The translations under genes were made by a program, and so were the position numbers. Below, piece after piece: positions 7,337 to 16,151 of a stretch of 44,766 nucleotides of DNA (position 1 is the first letter of the stretch; each line of letters begins with the position of its first letter). Source of the stretch: Marinobacter sp. (GTDB taxonomy: Bacteria > Pseudomonadota > Gammaproteobacteria > Pseudomonadales > Oleiphilaceae); NCBI GenBank assembly GCA_030149475.1, contig JASBRL010000049.1:1-44766 (forward strand). The letters are read 5' to 3'. Under the pieces are notes generated by a model that was not told the DNA's origin, did not search any database, and worked only from the letters and a program-made list of their open reading frames with translations.

Positions 7337-10300
7337 CAGCTGTGTCCGGTGAGGCGGCGGATAGTGTCCAGAAGCTCGGTTTCCTGGAAGGGCTTGCCAA
7401 GATATTCGTTAACACCAATCGCCAGCGCCCGCTCGCGGTGTTTTTCCCCGGTCCGCGAGGTGATCATACAGATAGGTGTGTCGAGCAGCGTGTCGTCGTG
7501 GCGGACAAAGCTGGCGACCTCGAAACCATCCATGCGCGGCATTTCGATATCCAGCAGGATGATGTCCGGTTTGTGGTCCTGCAACTGCGCGACTGCATCC
7601 AGGCCATCCTTTGCGGTGACCACTTCCATCCCGTTACGCTCCAGCAGCCGGGAGGTCACCTTGCGCACGGTCACCGAATCATCCACCACCATCACGATGG
7701 TTGGCCGGTCTTCCTGCTGCTGGCGCTCCTGGGCGTTCTGCAGGTCTGACAGACGCTGACGCTCGGACAGAATGTCGGAACGGATCATCGCCGGCAGATC
7801 CAGAATCACCACCACGTTGCCGTCACCCAGAATGGTGGCGCCGGAAACGCCCCGGACCGAATTGAACTGGGGACCCAGGGATTTAACCACGATCTCCCGG
7901 CTGCCCATCAGACTGTCGACCTGCAGCGCCATGGGCTGCTCGGAACCGCGAACCAGAATCACCGGCAGTGGCAGGGCCTGTCCCTGTAGCTTGGGGTGAT
8001 GGTCGCTGTGGAGAAGGCCCCCGAGATACTGCAACCGGTATTGTTGGCCAGCGTATTCGTACAGGGGGGCATCCGGCTGGTAGTACTCTTCCAGTTCGTA
8101 GGTGCTGACCCGGACAATCCCCTCAATGGTGTTGAGAGGAATAGCGTAGAAGTCTTCGCCTGTGGAGACCATCAGGGCGCGGTTGACCGATACGGTAAAG
8201 GGCAGGCGCACCGTAAAGGTGGTGCCCTGGCCGAATTGCGAGTCGATGTCCAGGCTGCCGCCGAGCTGTTTGATCTCACTGGCGACGACATCCATACCGA
8301 CACCGCGGCCCGAAATCTGGGTGACCTTGGCTGCCGTCGAAAAGCCGGGCTGCAGAATGAACTGCAGGATTTCCCGATCGCTCAGGTCCTCGTCCTCCCT
8401 GAGCATGCCCTGGCGGATTGCCTTGTCGCGAATAACGTGGATCGGAATGCCAGCGCCGTCATCGATCATTCGCAGAACGACTTCCCCACCTTCGCGGGTC
8501 AGTGACAGGGTCACTTCGCCGGTCTCGGGCTTGCCGGACTGCTTTCGGTCGGCGGGTTTCTCGATGCCATGGTCGAGCGCGTTGCGGAGCATGTGTTCCA
8601 GAGGCGCAATCATGCGTTCGAGGATGTTACGGTCCATTTCGCCTTCGGCATTGCGGACGTCAAACTCCACTTTCTTGCCAAGTTCGCCACTGATCTGCCG
8701 GACAATCCGCCGCAGGCGCGGCACCATCGAGGCAAACGGAATCATGCGGGTCTTCATCAGACCTTCCTGCAGTTCCGTGTTGATGCGGGACTGCTGGACC
8801 AGCAGGGTTTCGGTATCGCGCACCCGGTCCGACATGGTTTCACGCAAGTCCGCCAGGTCCGACGAGGATTCGCTCAGAGCCCGCGAAAGCTGCTGGATGG
8901 ACGAGTATCGATCCATTTCCAGCGGGTCAAAATCATCGCCGTAATCCGGACCATGCTCGCGTTCGGCACGGAACAGGATCTGTGCCTCGGTTTCGATGTC
9001 CATCCGCCGAAGCTGCTCACGCAAACGCTCAATAGTGGCCGCCATTTCGTCGATGGTATGGCTGAAATCACTGGTCTGCTGCTCGAGGCGTCCCCGGGTA
9101 ATACTGGTTTCACCCGCCAGGTTGACCAGGTCATCCAGCAGCGGAGCAGATACCCGAATGGTTTCCTGGGCCGCGCGGCCGACTTCGGGCTGCCGCTGCT
9201 TGCGGGGCCTGGTCTTGGCAGCCGGCTCGGTTTCCGGCACGGCCGGTGAACCTGACGGGGCTTTCGCCACTGGCTCTGCCTTGTCCGGCGAGGGTGGGGC
9301 AGGCACTGGAGCCGCTTTTGCGTCGCCCTCGAATCGTTGCCGGACATCGTTGACCAGGCGGATGATGTGGTCGTGATCTGTCGTGATATCGACCCACGCC
9401 ACGTCGTCAGGAGCATTGCCGCCCAGATCGATCAGCCGGGTTTCCAGGGCATGGGCCCGGTCGCCCAGATCCGCCAGTTGTGCCAGTCGAGCGCCCCCCT
9501 TCAGGGTATGGAGAGCGCGCTGGGCCTCCTGGTTAAAATGTGTGCTGGCGGGCTCTTTGCGCCAGTCGGCCAGCAATTGTTCCAGTTGATCAAGAATTTC
9601 GGTCGCTTCCTCGAGGAATATATCCAGAACCTCGAGATCAACCGGCTCTTCCGAGGCCGGCGTGGATGCCGGCCCGCTCTCCAGCGAGAGCGAGTCGTCG
9701 GCCGCCTCCCGTGTTGCGGTGAGTGCTTCAATCAGCGCGGTGTCAGCGTGCGGCGTCTGACCCTCCTCCAGCGCCGTCAGCATTTGCCTGAGCGCGTTGT
9801 TCGCCCGCTCACTGAGGGCTAGCAGTGCAGGCTGATTGCCGCCGCCGGCAATCAGTGGTTCCAGGCTGTCTGACCAGGCCTCTGCCAGATCGGCGACGGC
9901 ATCAATATCCGCGAGACGGGCCCCGCCCTTGAGGGTATTCAGTTCCTGCTGAATCCGTGTGACGTCGGCCAGTTCAGCCGGACCCTCGCGCCATTGAGCC
10001 AGACACTCCGCGAGCGCGCCTTGTATCTCCAGACCCTCATCGAGAAAAATACCAATCAGGTCATTGTCGCGAAGATCGGCGTCAACCGGACGCGGTAGCT
10101 GCTCCGTGACCGTTTCGGTCGCAGTCCCCGGCGAGGTGGTGGCGACGGCGGCGCCACCGGACAGAAACGCGGTGACCTCGGCCACCAGGTCCTCGGCTGG
10201 CGGACACGGCTTCTGGGTGGCGACCTGTTCCACCATCCGGGCCAGTCGGTCGTGGCAGGCAAACAGCAGGTCGTTCATGGTGTCGGATGCGGCGAGTTCG

Positions 10301-13300
10301 CCCAGCGCCACTTTTTCGAAGAGGTCTTCCAGGACGTGGGTCAGGTCACCAATCGCGCTGACGCCGGCCATGCGCGCTCCACCCTTGAGGGTATGGACGT
10401 CGCGCTGAAGTTCGGCCGCAATCTCACGATTGTCCGGGTCCTCGCTCCAGCTGTGCAGGGCGCTGCCGGTCGCGTTGATCAGGTCGTACGCTTCCTCCAG
10501 GAAGATGCCCACCAGCTCCGGGTCCAGATGCGAGAGATCAGCGGTATGCTCTGCCAGGGCCTCTGCCTTATTCGGGGGCTCCGGGCTGACGGTGTCCTCA
10601 GACTGCGCGGTGCCCCCTTCCGCGGTGGGTTCGTCCGGCGGAGCGTCGGACGGGGCCGGATGATCGACGATAGCGGCCTGCAGGTCGGCGACCAGATCCG
10701 GAACGTCCGGACAATGCCCCTGATCCGCTATGGCATCGACCAGGGCTGCCAGTTGATCGTGGGCTCGTACCGCGAGGTTCCGGCGCTCTTGTGTTGCCCC
10801 GATCCGGCCTTCGGCAATGCGCTCAAACAGCGTTTCCATCTCGTGGGCGACATCGGCGATCGGCGCAATGTTGGCCATCCGGGCACCCCCTTTCAGGGTA
10901 TGCAGCTCGCGCTGAAGCTCTTTCACCAGATCCGGCTGGTCCGGGTCACTCTGCCACTGGTGAAGTTGCTCAGCGGTGGTATGAATGATTTCACCGGCTT
11001 CCTCAAGAAAGATTTCCGCCAGTTCGGGGTCCAGATCCGTTTCCTCGGCCTCTGCCGACGGAGTCACGCTGTGGTCGTCCTCGCTGACGTCTGCAACGGG
11101 CAGCGTGGTGCTTTCCGGCGCATTGACGCTGGTGACCGGTCGACTACCGGCGGCAGCGTCCATATAGGACCGGATGTCTCCGATCAGGTCAGGGGCCGGA
11201 CGAGGAGTTTGTTCGTGCTGAATCGCCTCAACCATACCGGCAAGACGGTCGTGACAGCGGAACAGCAAGTCAGAGAGCTCGTCATTGACCGCGAGCCGGT
11301 GCCCGGTCAGTCCCTCGAACAGGGTTTCCAGCTCGTGGGCCAGATCGCCAATCGGGGGAATATCCGCCAGCCGTGCTCCACCTTTGAGTGTGTGCAGGTC
11401 CCGCTGGAGCAGCCTGAGCAGTTCCTGGTTTTCCGGTTGTTCACTCCAGCGCTGAAGTATTTCCGCGGTACTCTCGATCAGATCCAGTGCTTCTTCCAGG
11501 AAGATGGCGGCAAGCTCGTCATCCATGCCGTCGGTGGCGTCGTTCTCCCGCTGCGCGGTCTCGGTGATGTCGGGGGCGGCAGGCTCCGCCACTTCAAGGC
11601 CGAGTTCGTTGTCAAAACTGCGATCGATTTCGTCCAGTTCGCCGGAGAACTCTTCTTCAAAGGCGTCCGGCGGAGTCTGACCGGCGTTGTCACGAAGGGC
11701 CGCGAGCTCGGTGATGAGTGACTTGTCCGGACGCATGGCGAGCCCGGCAGCCACCTGATCCATCATGTTGATCAGGTTTTCATGGGCATCCCGGACCGTC
11801 ACAAAGAACCCGGTGTCGGGTGTCCCGGGTGCTTCGTGTACGCTCTGATACGTCTGCTCGAGCACATCGGCCAGTTCGGCGATATCGGCCAGGCCTGCCT
11901 GGCGAGCGCCTTCAGCGAGTTGCCCCAGTTCGTGGATCAGGGTGTCGAGTTGGTCCGTTCGCCCGGGGCTGTCAGCCCATGCTTCGACGATGGTGTCGGC
12001 GTCGAGAAGGATGTCCAGACCTTCATTGCGGAACAGGTCGAGGAGTTGTTGATCAGGCTGGTTGATGGCTTCGGTTGGCTGGGTGCCGGAGCGGTTTCCG
12101 AGTGTCCGGTTAGCCAGTTCCCCGAGCCTGGCCAGAAAGTCGTCGGTGCCCGGGAGGGTGGCCTGCGGTGCCTGCCGAATCTGGGCCAGACCGCGGGTCA
12201 GGAACCGGGAGGCTTCGCCGAGCAGTGCCAGTGATTCCTGATCGGCGCGCTTGTTGTCGGCGCGGGCGTCCTTGACGAATTTTTCCAGTGGTGTGATGAC
12301 AGTAGCAATGGGCTCAATGCCCGCGGTATGGGCACTGCCTTTAAGTGTATGAAGGGCCCTGGATACGCTGTCGGTGTAGGCAGCGGAGCCTTTGTTTTCC
12401 GATTCGACGAGAAAATCGTTCAGTGCCTGAAGATGGGTCTCGGCCTCGCTCTCAAAGATCTCGAGCAACACCGGATCGACGAGGTTTTCGTCGTCGACAC
12501 TGACATCGGTTTCCGGCTCGGTAATCTCGGCGTTGGCCTCAGGCATGGGCCGGGTATCGGGAATGTCACCGTTGGCGAGGGCCTGAGCTCGTGCCTCAAG
12601 GGCTGAGGCATCTTCGCTGTCGCCCTGGCCGTGCTCAAAGGCAGCCACCAGATCGGGCAGTTTGTCGGTGACTTCGACCAGCAGCGCCGCGATGCTGTCA
12701 TTCATGAACACGCTGCCATCGATGATGCGGTTGAGCATATTCTCGACCGACCAGGAAAGCTCACCGACAACACCAGCACCCACCATACGGCCGCTTCCCT
12801 TGAGCGTGTGGAATGCTCTGCGCACCTCAGTGAGTGCGCTGCGGTCGTCATATTGCCGGGTCAGTGCCGGCAAATACTCCCGGATGGTATCGAGTACTTC
12901 GCCAGCTTCCTCGATGAAGATTTCCAGAATCTCATCGTCAATCAGGTTGTCGTCTTCCGTCGATCCCTGGGGTTCCGGAGCCTTGACGGCCGTCGTCTCG
13001 TCCTGAGGCAGTTCGGAGAATGCCGGTGTATCAGAGGCGTCCGGGCCGGTTTTGCGGGTGGTGGCCATGGCTTCGGCGCGGGCAATCAGATCGCCAACCT
13101 CGCCGCTGGCATCGCCCTGACGGAATTCGCTGATCAGTGATGGTATGCGCTCGTTGGCGGCGTCGACCAGGGTAAACAGATCGTCGTTAGGCTTCAGGCT
13201 CTGGTCGATCACCCGATTCAGCAGGTTTTCAATCGACCAGGCAAGTTCGCCAAGGCTGGTTGCACCGACCAGGCGACCGCTGCCTTTAAGCGTATGGAAC

Positions 13301-15213
13301 GCCCGACGCACTTCAGTCAATGCTTCGCGATCTTCATAATGTTGGCGCAGGCGAGGGTAGTAGGTGTTGATTGTGCCCACAACCTCTTCCGCTTCCTCGA
13401 TGAAAATATCGAGAATTTCATCGTCCAGCAGATCGGAATCCGAGTGTTTGGGTTCCGGTGCGAACGCGGTGTCGGTGGCTGGAGTCTCAGCGATGGTATC
13501 GCCATCCCAGGTGGGTTCAGCACCGACCGGGAAGCCCAGGTTGGCGAGGCTGTCTTCGGCGATCTGCAGAACGGCATCATTGTCTTCGATGCCGTCAGCC
13601 AGGCGCTCGAGGTAGTATTCAATACTGGTAATGCTATCGGCCAGGGTGTCCAGTTGCTGCCAGTCCGGTACCTGTTTGTTGTCCAGCAGCACGTCAGTCA
13701 CATAGCGCTCTGCCGAGGCCAGCATGTCCGCAACCCTGGTCAGCGGAATCAGCGCCAGGCCGCCCCGGATACTGTGCAACAGTCCCGGTACGTGCCCGAT
13801 CTCCTGTTCGTTCCACTGGGAGGCAATGAAGTTGACGATTGCCGACTTGACCTGCTCCAGGGAATTGCGCGACTCCCGCAGCAGGGCTGAGTTGGCTTCG
13901 ACCAGTTCCCGGCTACCAATACCAACAACCGACGTGTCACCGCCGCGGTCGCGCTGGCGATCATGTTCCAGACCGGCCAACGTTGCTTCGATGTAGAGCA
14001 GGGCGCCGGCAATATCCATGAGAATGCCGTCTTCCAGGTCGTCCATCTGTCGGGCGAGTCGTTCGACGGTTTCGATCTGTTCGGTTGCAACCCGTCGTGG
14101 AATGCCCAGGCCGAGCACGGCAAGGGTGTTGGCAACCTGTTGTAGCCCCGGAAGCAGTTCCTCCAGATCCTCGTTTTGCCGGAATTCAGCACGCACGAAA
14201 AGATCGAGCTGGTCCTTCAGCTTCGCCAGTTCCTCATTGAGGGCACTGACCACTGAGTGAATCGCTTCCCGGCCCGGGCCGGAGACCCGGTCGCGGGTCT
14301 CATCCAGCACTTTTTCCGAGGGCAGAGCCTGATCCAGGCGATAGCGCTCAGCAAGAAGACGGATGTAATCGGTCTCCAGATCCTGAGCTCGGGCGACGTA
14401 GTAAAGCAGGTGCTTGAGCAAAGCCTCCGGAGCCGGCTGCTGCAGGATATCAATGTGTTCATCGATCAGGCGACGCAGCTCGCTGTCGAGGCTCCTGAGG
14501 ATCGATTTGACCGCCGCGTTGATCGGATTCCGGCCATTCTGGATCGAATCGATAAAGCCGCCAGCCGCTTGCCAGAGTTCACCCCGGGGAGTGCCCTGGC
14601 ACAATTTGACCAGTCGCTGGATGACCTTGTGCAGATAGTCGAAATGGGCATCCAGGTCGGTTTCGCGGACAATACCGGCCAGCGCAAACTGATACATCTG
14701 GCGCAGTTTACGAATGTGGCCCAGTACCTTGGGGTCCTGGAGACGTTGCGACACATGTGGCAGGGCCGGTGCCCGGGCGGCACTCAGGTCGGGCTTGAAC
14801 AACGAGGTATCGGAGAGCAGGGATTCCCCGCGTGCAGCTCTCAGGTCGTTCAGTAGCGGTAGCAGCACCAGCGGGAAGTCGTCTTTGGTACTGGCCAGGT
14901 GTTCCAGATACTGGGGTAATTGCAGGATTGCCTGCATCAGCACCTGAACGGCATCGTCAACGCTGGCGACGGTTTCGTTGAGAACGGCCTGAGTCAGCTT
15001 TTCCATTTCTTCGGTCAACAGGGCCGCGCCATACAGCTCAACCATCTGCAGCGTGCCATGAACCTGATGCAGGTAGTTCAGGCAGAATCGCAGGCGTGCG
15101 GTATCGTCGCGATTGTCAACAAATGCCTCAAGGGCCTGCTGAGCTTGCGTCAACGTTTCCTGTATCTCGTCCCGAACCCAGTCCAGGGCGATGCTGTCAT
15201 GGTGATTACCCAT
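7336..15213 (-). CDS. chpA: ChpA hybrid histidine kinase, multi-Hpt
   Basis: This 2625-residue chemotaxis-type kinase of the type IV pilus system is the largest gene in the window. Eight Hpt repeats carry the HTLKG motif with His at residues 640, 802, 955, 1274, 1438, 1607 and 1902; the seventh has Asn1759 (NTLKGG) instead. Two N-terminal Hpt-like motifs occur at His49 (HQVHG) and His480 (HSIRG). A CheA core follows: dimerisation from about 2010, ATPase N-box EHMLRNALDHGIE near 2204, GRGVGMDVV, a CheW domain (about 2340-2480), and a C-terminal receiver with LLDIEMPRMDG. P. aeruginosa ChpA is about 2470 residues with eight phosphotransfer domains, so this one is larger. Start 15213 (MGNHHD) follows GGAG; an upstream GTG is less likely. 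It should phosphorylate PilG and PilH. Confidence 0.95.
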   Translation of the reverse strand: MGNHHDSIALDWVRDEIQETLTQAQQALEAFVDNRDDTARLRFCLNYLHQVHGTLQMVELYGAALLTEEMEKLTQAVLNETVASVDDAVQVLMQAILQLPQYLEHLASTKDDFPLVLLPLLNDLRAARGESLLSDTSLFKPDLSAARAPALPHVSQRLQDPKVLGHIRKLRQMYQFALAGIVRETDLDAHFDYLHKVIQRLVKLCQGTPRGELWQAAGGFIDSIQNGRNPINAAVKSILRSLDSELRRLIDEHIDILQQPAPEALLKHLLYYVARAQDLETDYIRLLAERYRLDQALPSEKVLDETRDRVSGPGREAIHSVVSALNEELAKLKDQLDLFVRAEFRQNEDLEELLPGLQQVANTLAVLGLGIPRRVATEQIETVERLARQMDDLEDGILMDIAGALLYIEATLAGLEHDRQRDRGGDTSVVGIGSRELVEANSALLRESRNSLEQVKSAIVNFIASQWNEQEIGHVPGLLHSIRGGLALIPLTRVADMLASAERYVTDVLLDNKQVPDWQQLDTLADSITSIEYYLERLADGIEDNDAVLQIAEDSLANLGFPVGAEPTWDGDTIAETPATDTAFAPEPKHSDSDLLDDEILDIFIEEAEEVVGTINTYYPRLRQHYEDREALTEVRRAFHTLKGSGRLVGATSLGELAWSIENLLNRVIDQSLKPNDDLFTLVDAANERIPSLISEFRQGDASGEVGDLIARAEAMATTRKTGPDASDTPAFSELPQDETTAVKAPEPQGSTEDDNLIDDEILEIFIEEAGEVLDTIREYLPALTRQYDDRSALTEVRRAFHTLKGSGRMVGAGVVGELSWSVENMLNRIIDGSVFMNDSIAALLVEVTDKLPDLVAAFEHGQGDSEDASALEARAQALANGDIPDTRPMPEANAEITEPETDVSVDDENLVDPVLLEIFESEAETHLQALNDFLVESENKGSAAYTDSVSRALHTLKGSAHTAGIEPIATVITPLEKFVKDARADNKRADQESLALLGEASRFLTRGLAQIRQAPQATLPGTDDFLARLGELANRTLGNRSGTQPTEAINQPDQQLLDLFRNEGLDILLDADTIVEAWADSPGRTDQLDTLIHELGQLAEGARQAGLADIAELADVLEQTYQSVHEAPGTPDTGFFVTVRDAHENLINMMDQVAAGLAMRPDKSLITELAALRDNAGQTPPDAFEEEFSGELDEIDRSFDNELGLEVAEPAAPDITETAQRENDATDGMDDELAAIFLEEALDLIESTAEILQRWSEQPENQELLRLLQRDLHTLKGGARLADIPPIGDLAHELETLFEGLTGHRLAVNDELSDLLFRCHDRLAGMVEAIQHEQTPRPAPDLIGDIRSYMDAAAGSRPVTSVNAPESTTLPVADVSEDDHSVTPSAEAEETDLDPELAEIFLEEAGEIIHTTAEQLHQWQSDPDQPDLVKELQRELHTLKGGARMANIAPIADVAHEMETLFERIAEGRIGATQERRNLAVRAHDQLAALVDAIADQGHCPDVPDLVADLQAAIVDHPAPSDAPPDEPTAEGGTAQSEDTVSPEPPNKAEALAEHTADLSHLDPELVGIFLEEAYDLINATGSALHSWSEDPDNREIAAELQRDVHTLKGGARMAGVSAIGDLTHVLEDLFEKVALGELAASDTMNDLLFACHDRLARMVEQVATQKPCPPAEDLVAEVTAFLSGGAAVATTSPGTATETVTEQLPRPVDADLRDNDLIGIFLDEGLEIQGALAECLAQWREGPAELADVTRIQQELNTLKGGARLADIDAVADLAEAWSDSLEPLIAGGGNQPALLALSERANNALRQMLTALEEGQTPHADTALIEALTATREAADDSLSLESGPASTPASEEPVDLEVLDIFLEEATEILDQLEQLLADWRKEPASTHFNQEAQRALHTLKGGARLAQLADLGDRAHALETRLIDLGGNAPDDVAWVDITTDHDHIIRLVNDVRQRFEGDAKAAPVPAPPSPDKAEPVAKAPSGSPAVPETEPAAKTRPRKQRQPEVGRAAQETIRVSAPLLDDLVNLAGETSITRGRLEQQTSDFSHTIDEMAATIERLREQLRRMDIETEAQILFRAEREHGPDYGDDFDPLEMDRYSSIQQLSRALSESSSDLADLRETMSDRVRDTETLLVQQSRINTELQEGLMKTRMIPFASMVPRLRRIVRQISGELGKKVEFDVRNAEGEMDRNILERMIAPLEHMLRNALDHGIEKPADRKQSGKPETGEVTLSLTREGGEVVLRMIDDGAGIPIHVIRDKAIRQGMLREDEDLSDREILQFILQPGFSTAAKVTQISGRGVGMDVVASEIKQLGGSLDIDSQFGQGTTFTVRLPFTVSVNRALMVSTGEDFYAIPLNTIEGIVRVSTYELEEYYQPDAPLYEYAGQQYRLQYLGGLLHSDHHPKLQGQALPLPVILVRGSEQPMALQVDSLMGSREIVVKSLGPQFNSVRGVSGATILGDGNVVVILDLPAMIRSDILSERQRLSDLQNAQERQQQEDRPTIVMVVDDSVTVRKVTSRLLERNGMEVVTAKDGLDAVAQLQDHKPDIILLDIEMPRMDGFEVASFVRHDDTLLDTPICMITSRTGEKHRERALAIGVNEYLGKPFQETELLDTIRRLTGHS

Positions 15214-15224
15214 AACCACTCCGG

Positions 15225-16124
15225 TTATTCTTCGTCAGACTGGCGACGGATCCACGCCAGTACATTTTCCGAGGGGACCCGTTGCAGACCTGGGGGTTGC
15301 CAGTCAGTCAGCTCCCCCTGGCCAAGCACAAGCAGGCCTCCCGGTGCCAGTCTTTCCGCAAGCTGTTTGACGATTTCGCGCCGTCGCCAGCGACGAAAGT
15401 AAATCAGCAGGTTCTGGCAGAAAATAATGTTCATGCCATGCATCGGGGCGCGGTTCAGGTCCAACACGTTGAGCCGGGTAAAGCAGACCCGTTCCCGAAT
15501 GCTGTCTACAACTTTCATACGGTTCTGTTCAGCCGGGCGGAAGTAGCGAGTCCTGAAAGACTCATTCATTCCCTGCAGCTTGCGGGCGTTGAACAGCCCA
15601 CATCTGGCCTTCTCAATCGCCGGCTTGCTGATGTCCGAGCCGGTTACGCCGAACAAGGGCGGCAGTTCCAGCCGGGCCATGCTTTCATTGAGCAGCATGG
15701 CCAGCGTGTATGGCTCCTCACCAGTCGAGCAGCCGACACTCCAGGCTTCCAGCGGGCGGCGCTTCAGGCTCTCCCGGGGGCGGGTCAGGATGAAATCCGA
15801 CACCAGTCGAAAGGCATCCGGGTCCCGTAGAAACCGGGTTTCCTGAACCGTCAGACGGTCCACCAGCGTGGCCCATTCCACAACCGCTTCCGGGCCTCCG
15901 ACAATTTGTTCGTAATAGGCCTGATAACTGCTGCAGCCGACTTCACGCATCCGGATCCCGAGGTTTGTTTCGAGAAAGGATTTCCGCTCCGGCGACAGCG
16001 TCATGCCGGTACGGTGCTCCAGCAGTGCCTGCCACTGGCGGAACTGCGCCTCGTCCATTTCCGGCAGTGGGCGCAGGGTCCAGATGGCGGAGTCCGATGA
16101 CAGCGGATGTTGCGTTTCAGCCAT
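15225..16124 (-). CDS. pilK: CheR-type methyltransferase PilK
   Basis: This 299-residue SAM-dependent protein glutamate methyltransferase has a CheR N-terminal helical domain (about 25-100, with LTVQETRFLRDP). The SAM-binding motif WSVGCSTGEEPYTLAML is near 128-145, with FNARKLQGMNESFRTRYF and FCQNLLIYF further on. It methylates the receptor PilJ for adaptation. It lies between pilJ (27 bases upstream) and chpA (11 bases downstream), as in Pseudomonas. It has no TPR extension. Confidence 0.92.
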   Translation of the reverse strand: MAETQHPLSSDSAIWTLRPLPEMDEAQFRQWQALLEHRTGMTLSPERKSFLETNLGIRMREVGCSSYQAYYEQIVGGPEAVVEWATLVDRLTVQETRFLRDPDAFRLVSDFILTRPRESLKRRPLEAWSVGCSTGEEPYTLAMLLNESMARLELPPLFGVTGSDISKPAIEKARCGLFNARKLQGMNESFRTRYFRPAEQNRMKVVDSIRERVCFTRLNVLDLNRAPMHGMNIIFCQNLLIYFRRWRRREIVKQLAERLAPGGLLVLGQGELTDWQPPGLQRVPSENVLAWIRRQSDEE

Positions 16125-16151
16125 AAACGGTCAGTTACTCTGGCCAGCCAA

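Noticed and set aside
10252..11721. 489-codon open frame on the plus strand
   Set aside because: It is antisense to the Hpt repeats of chpA, whose repetitive GC-rich codons keep the complement open. The product shows no family and no ribosome site.
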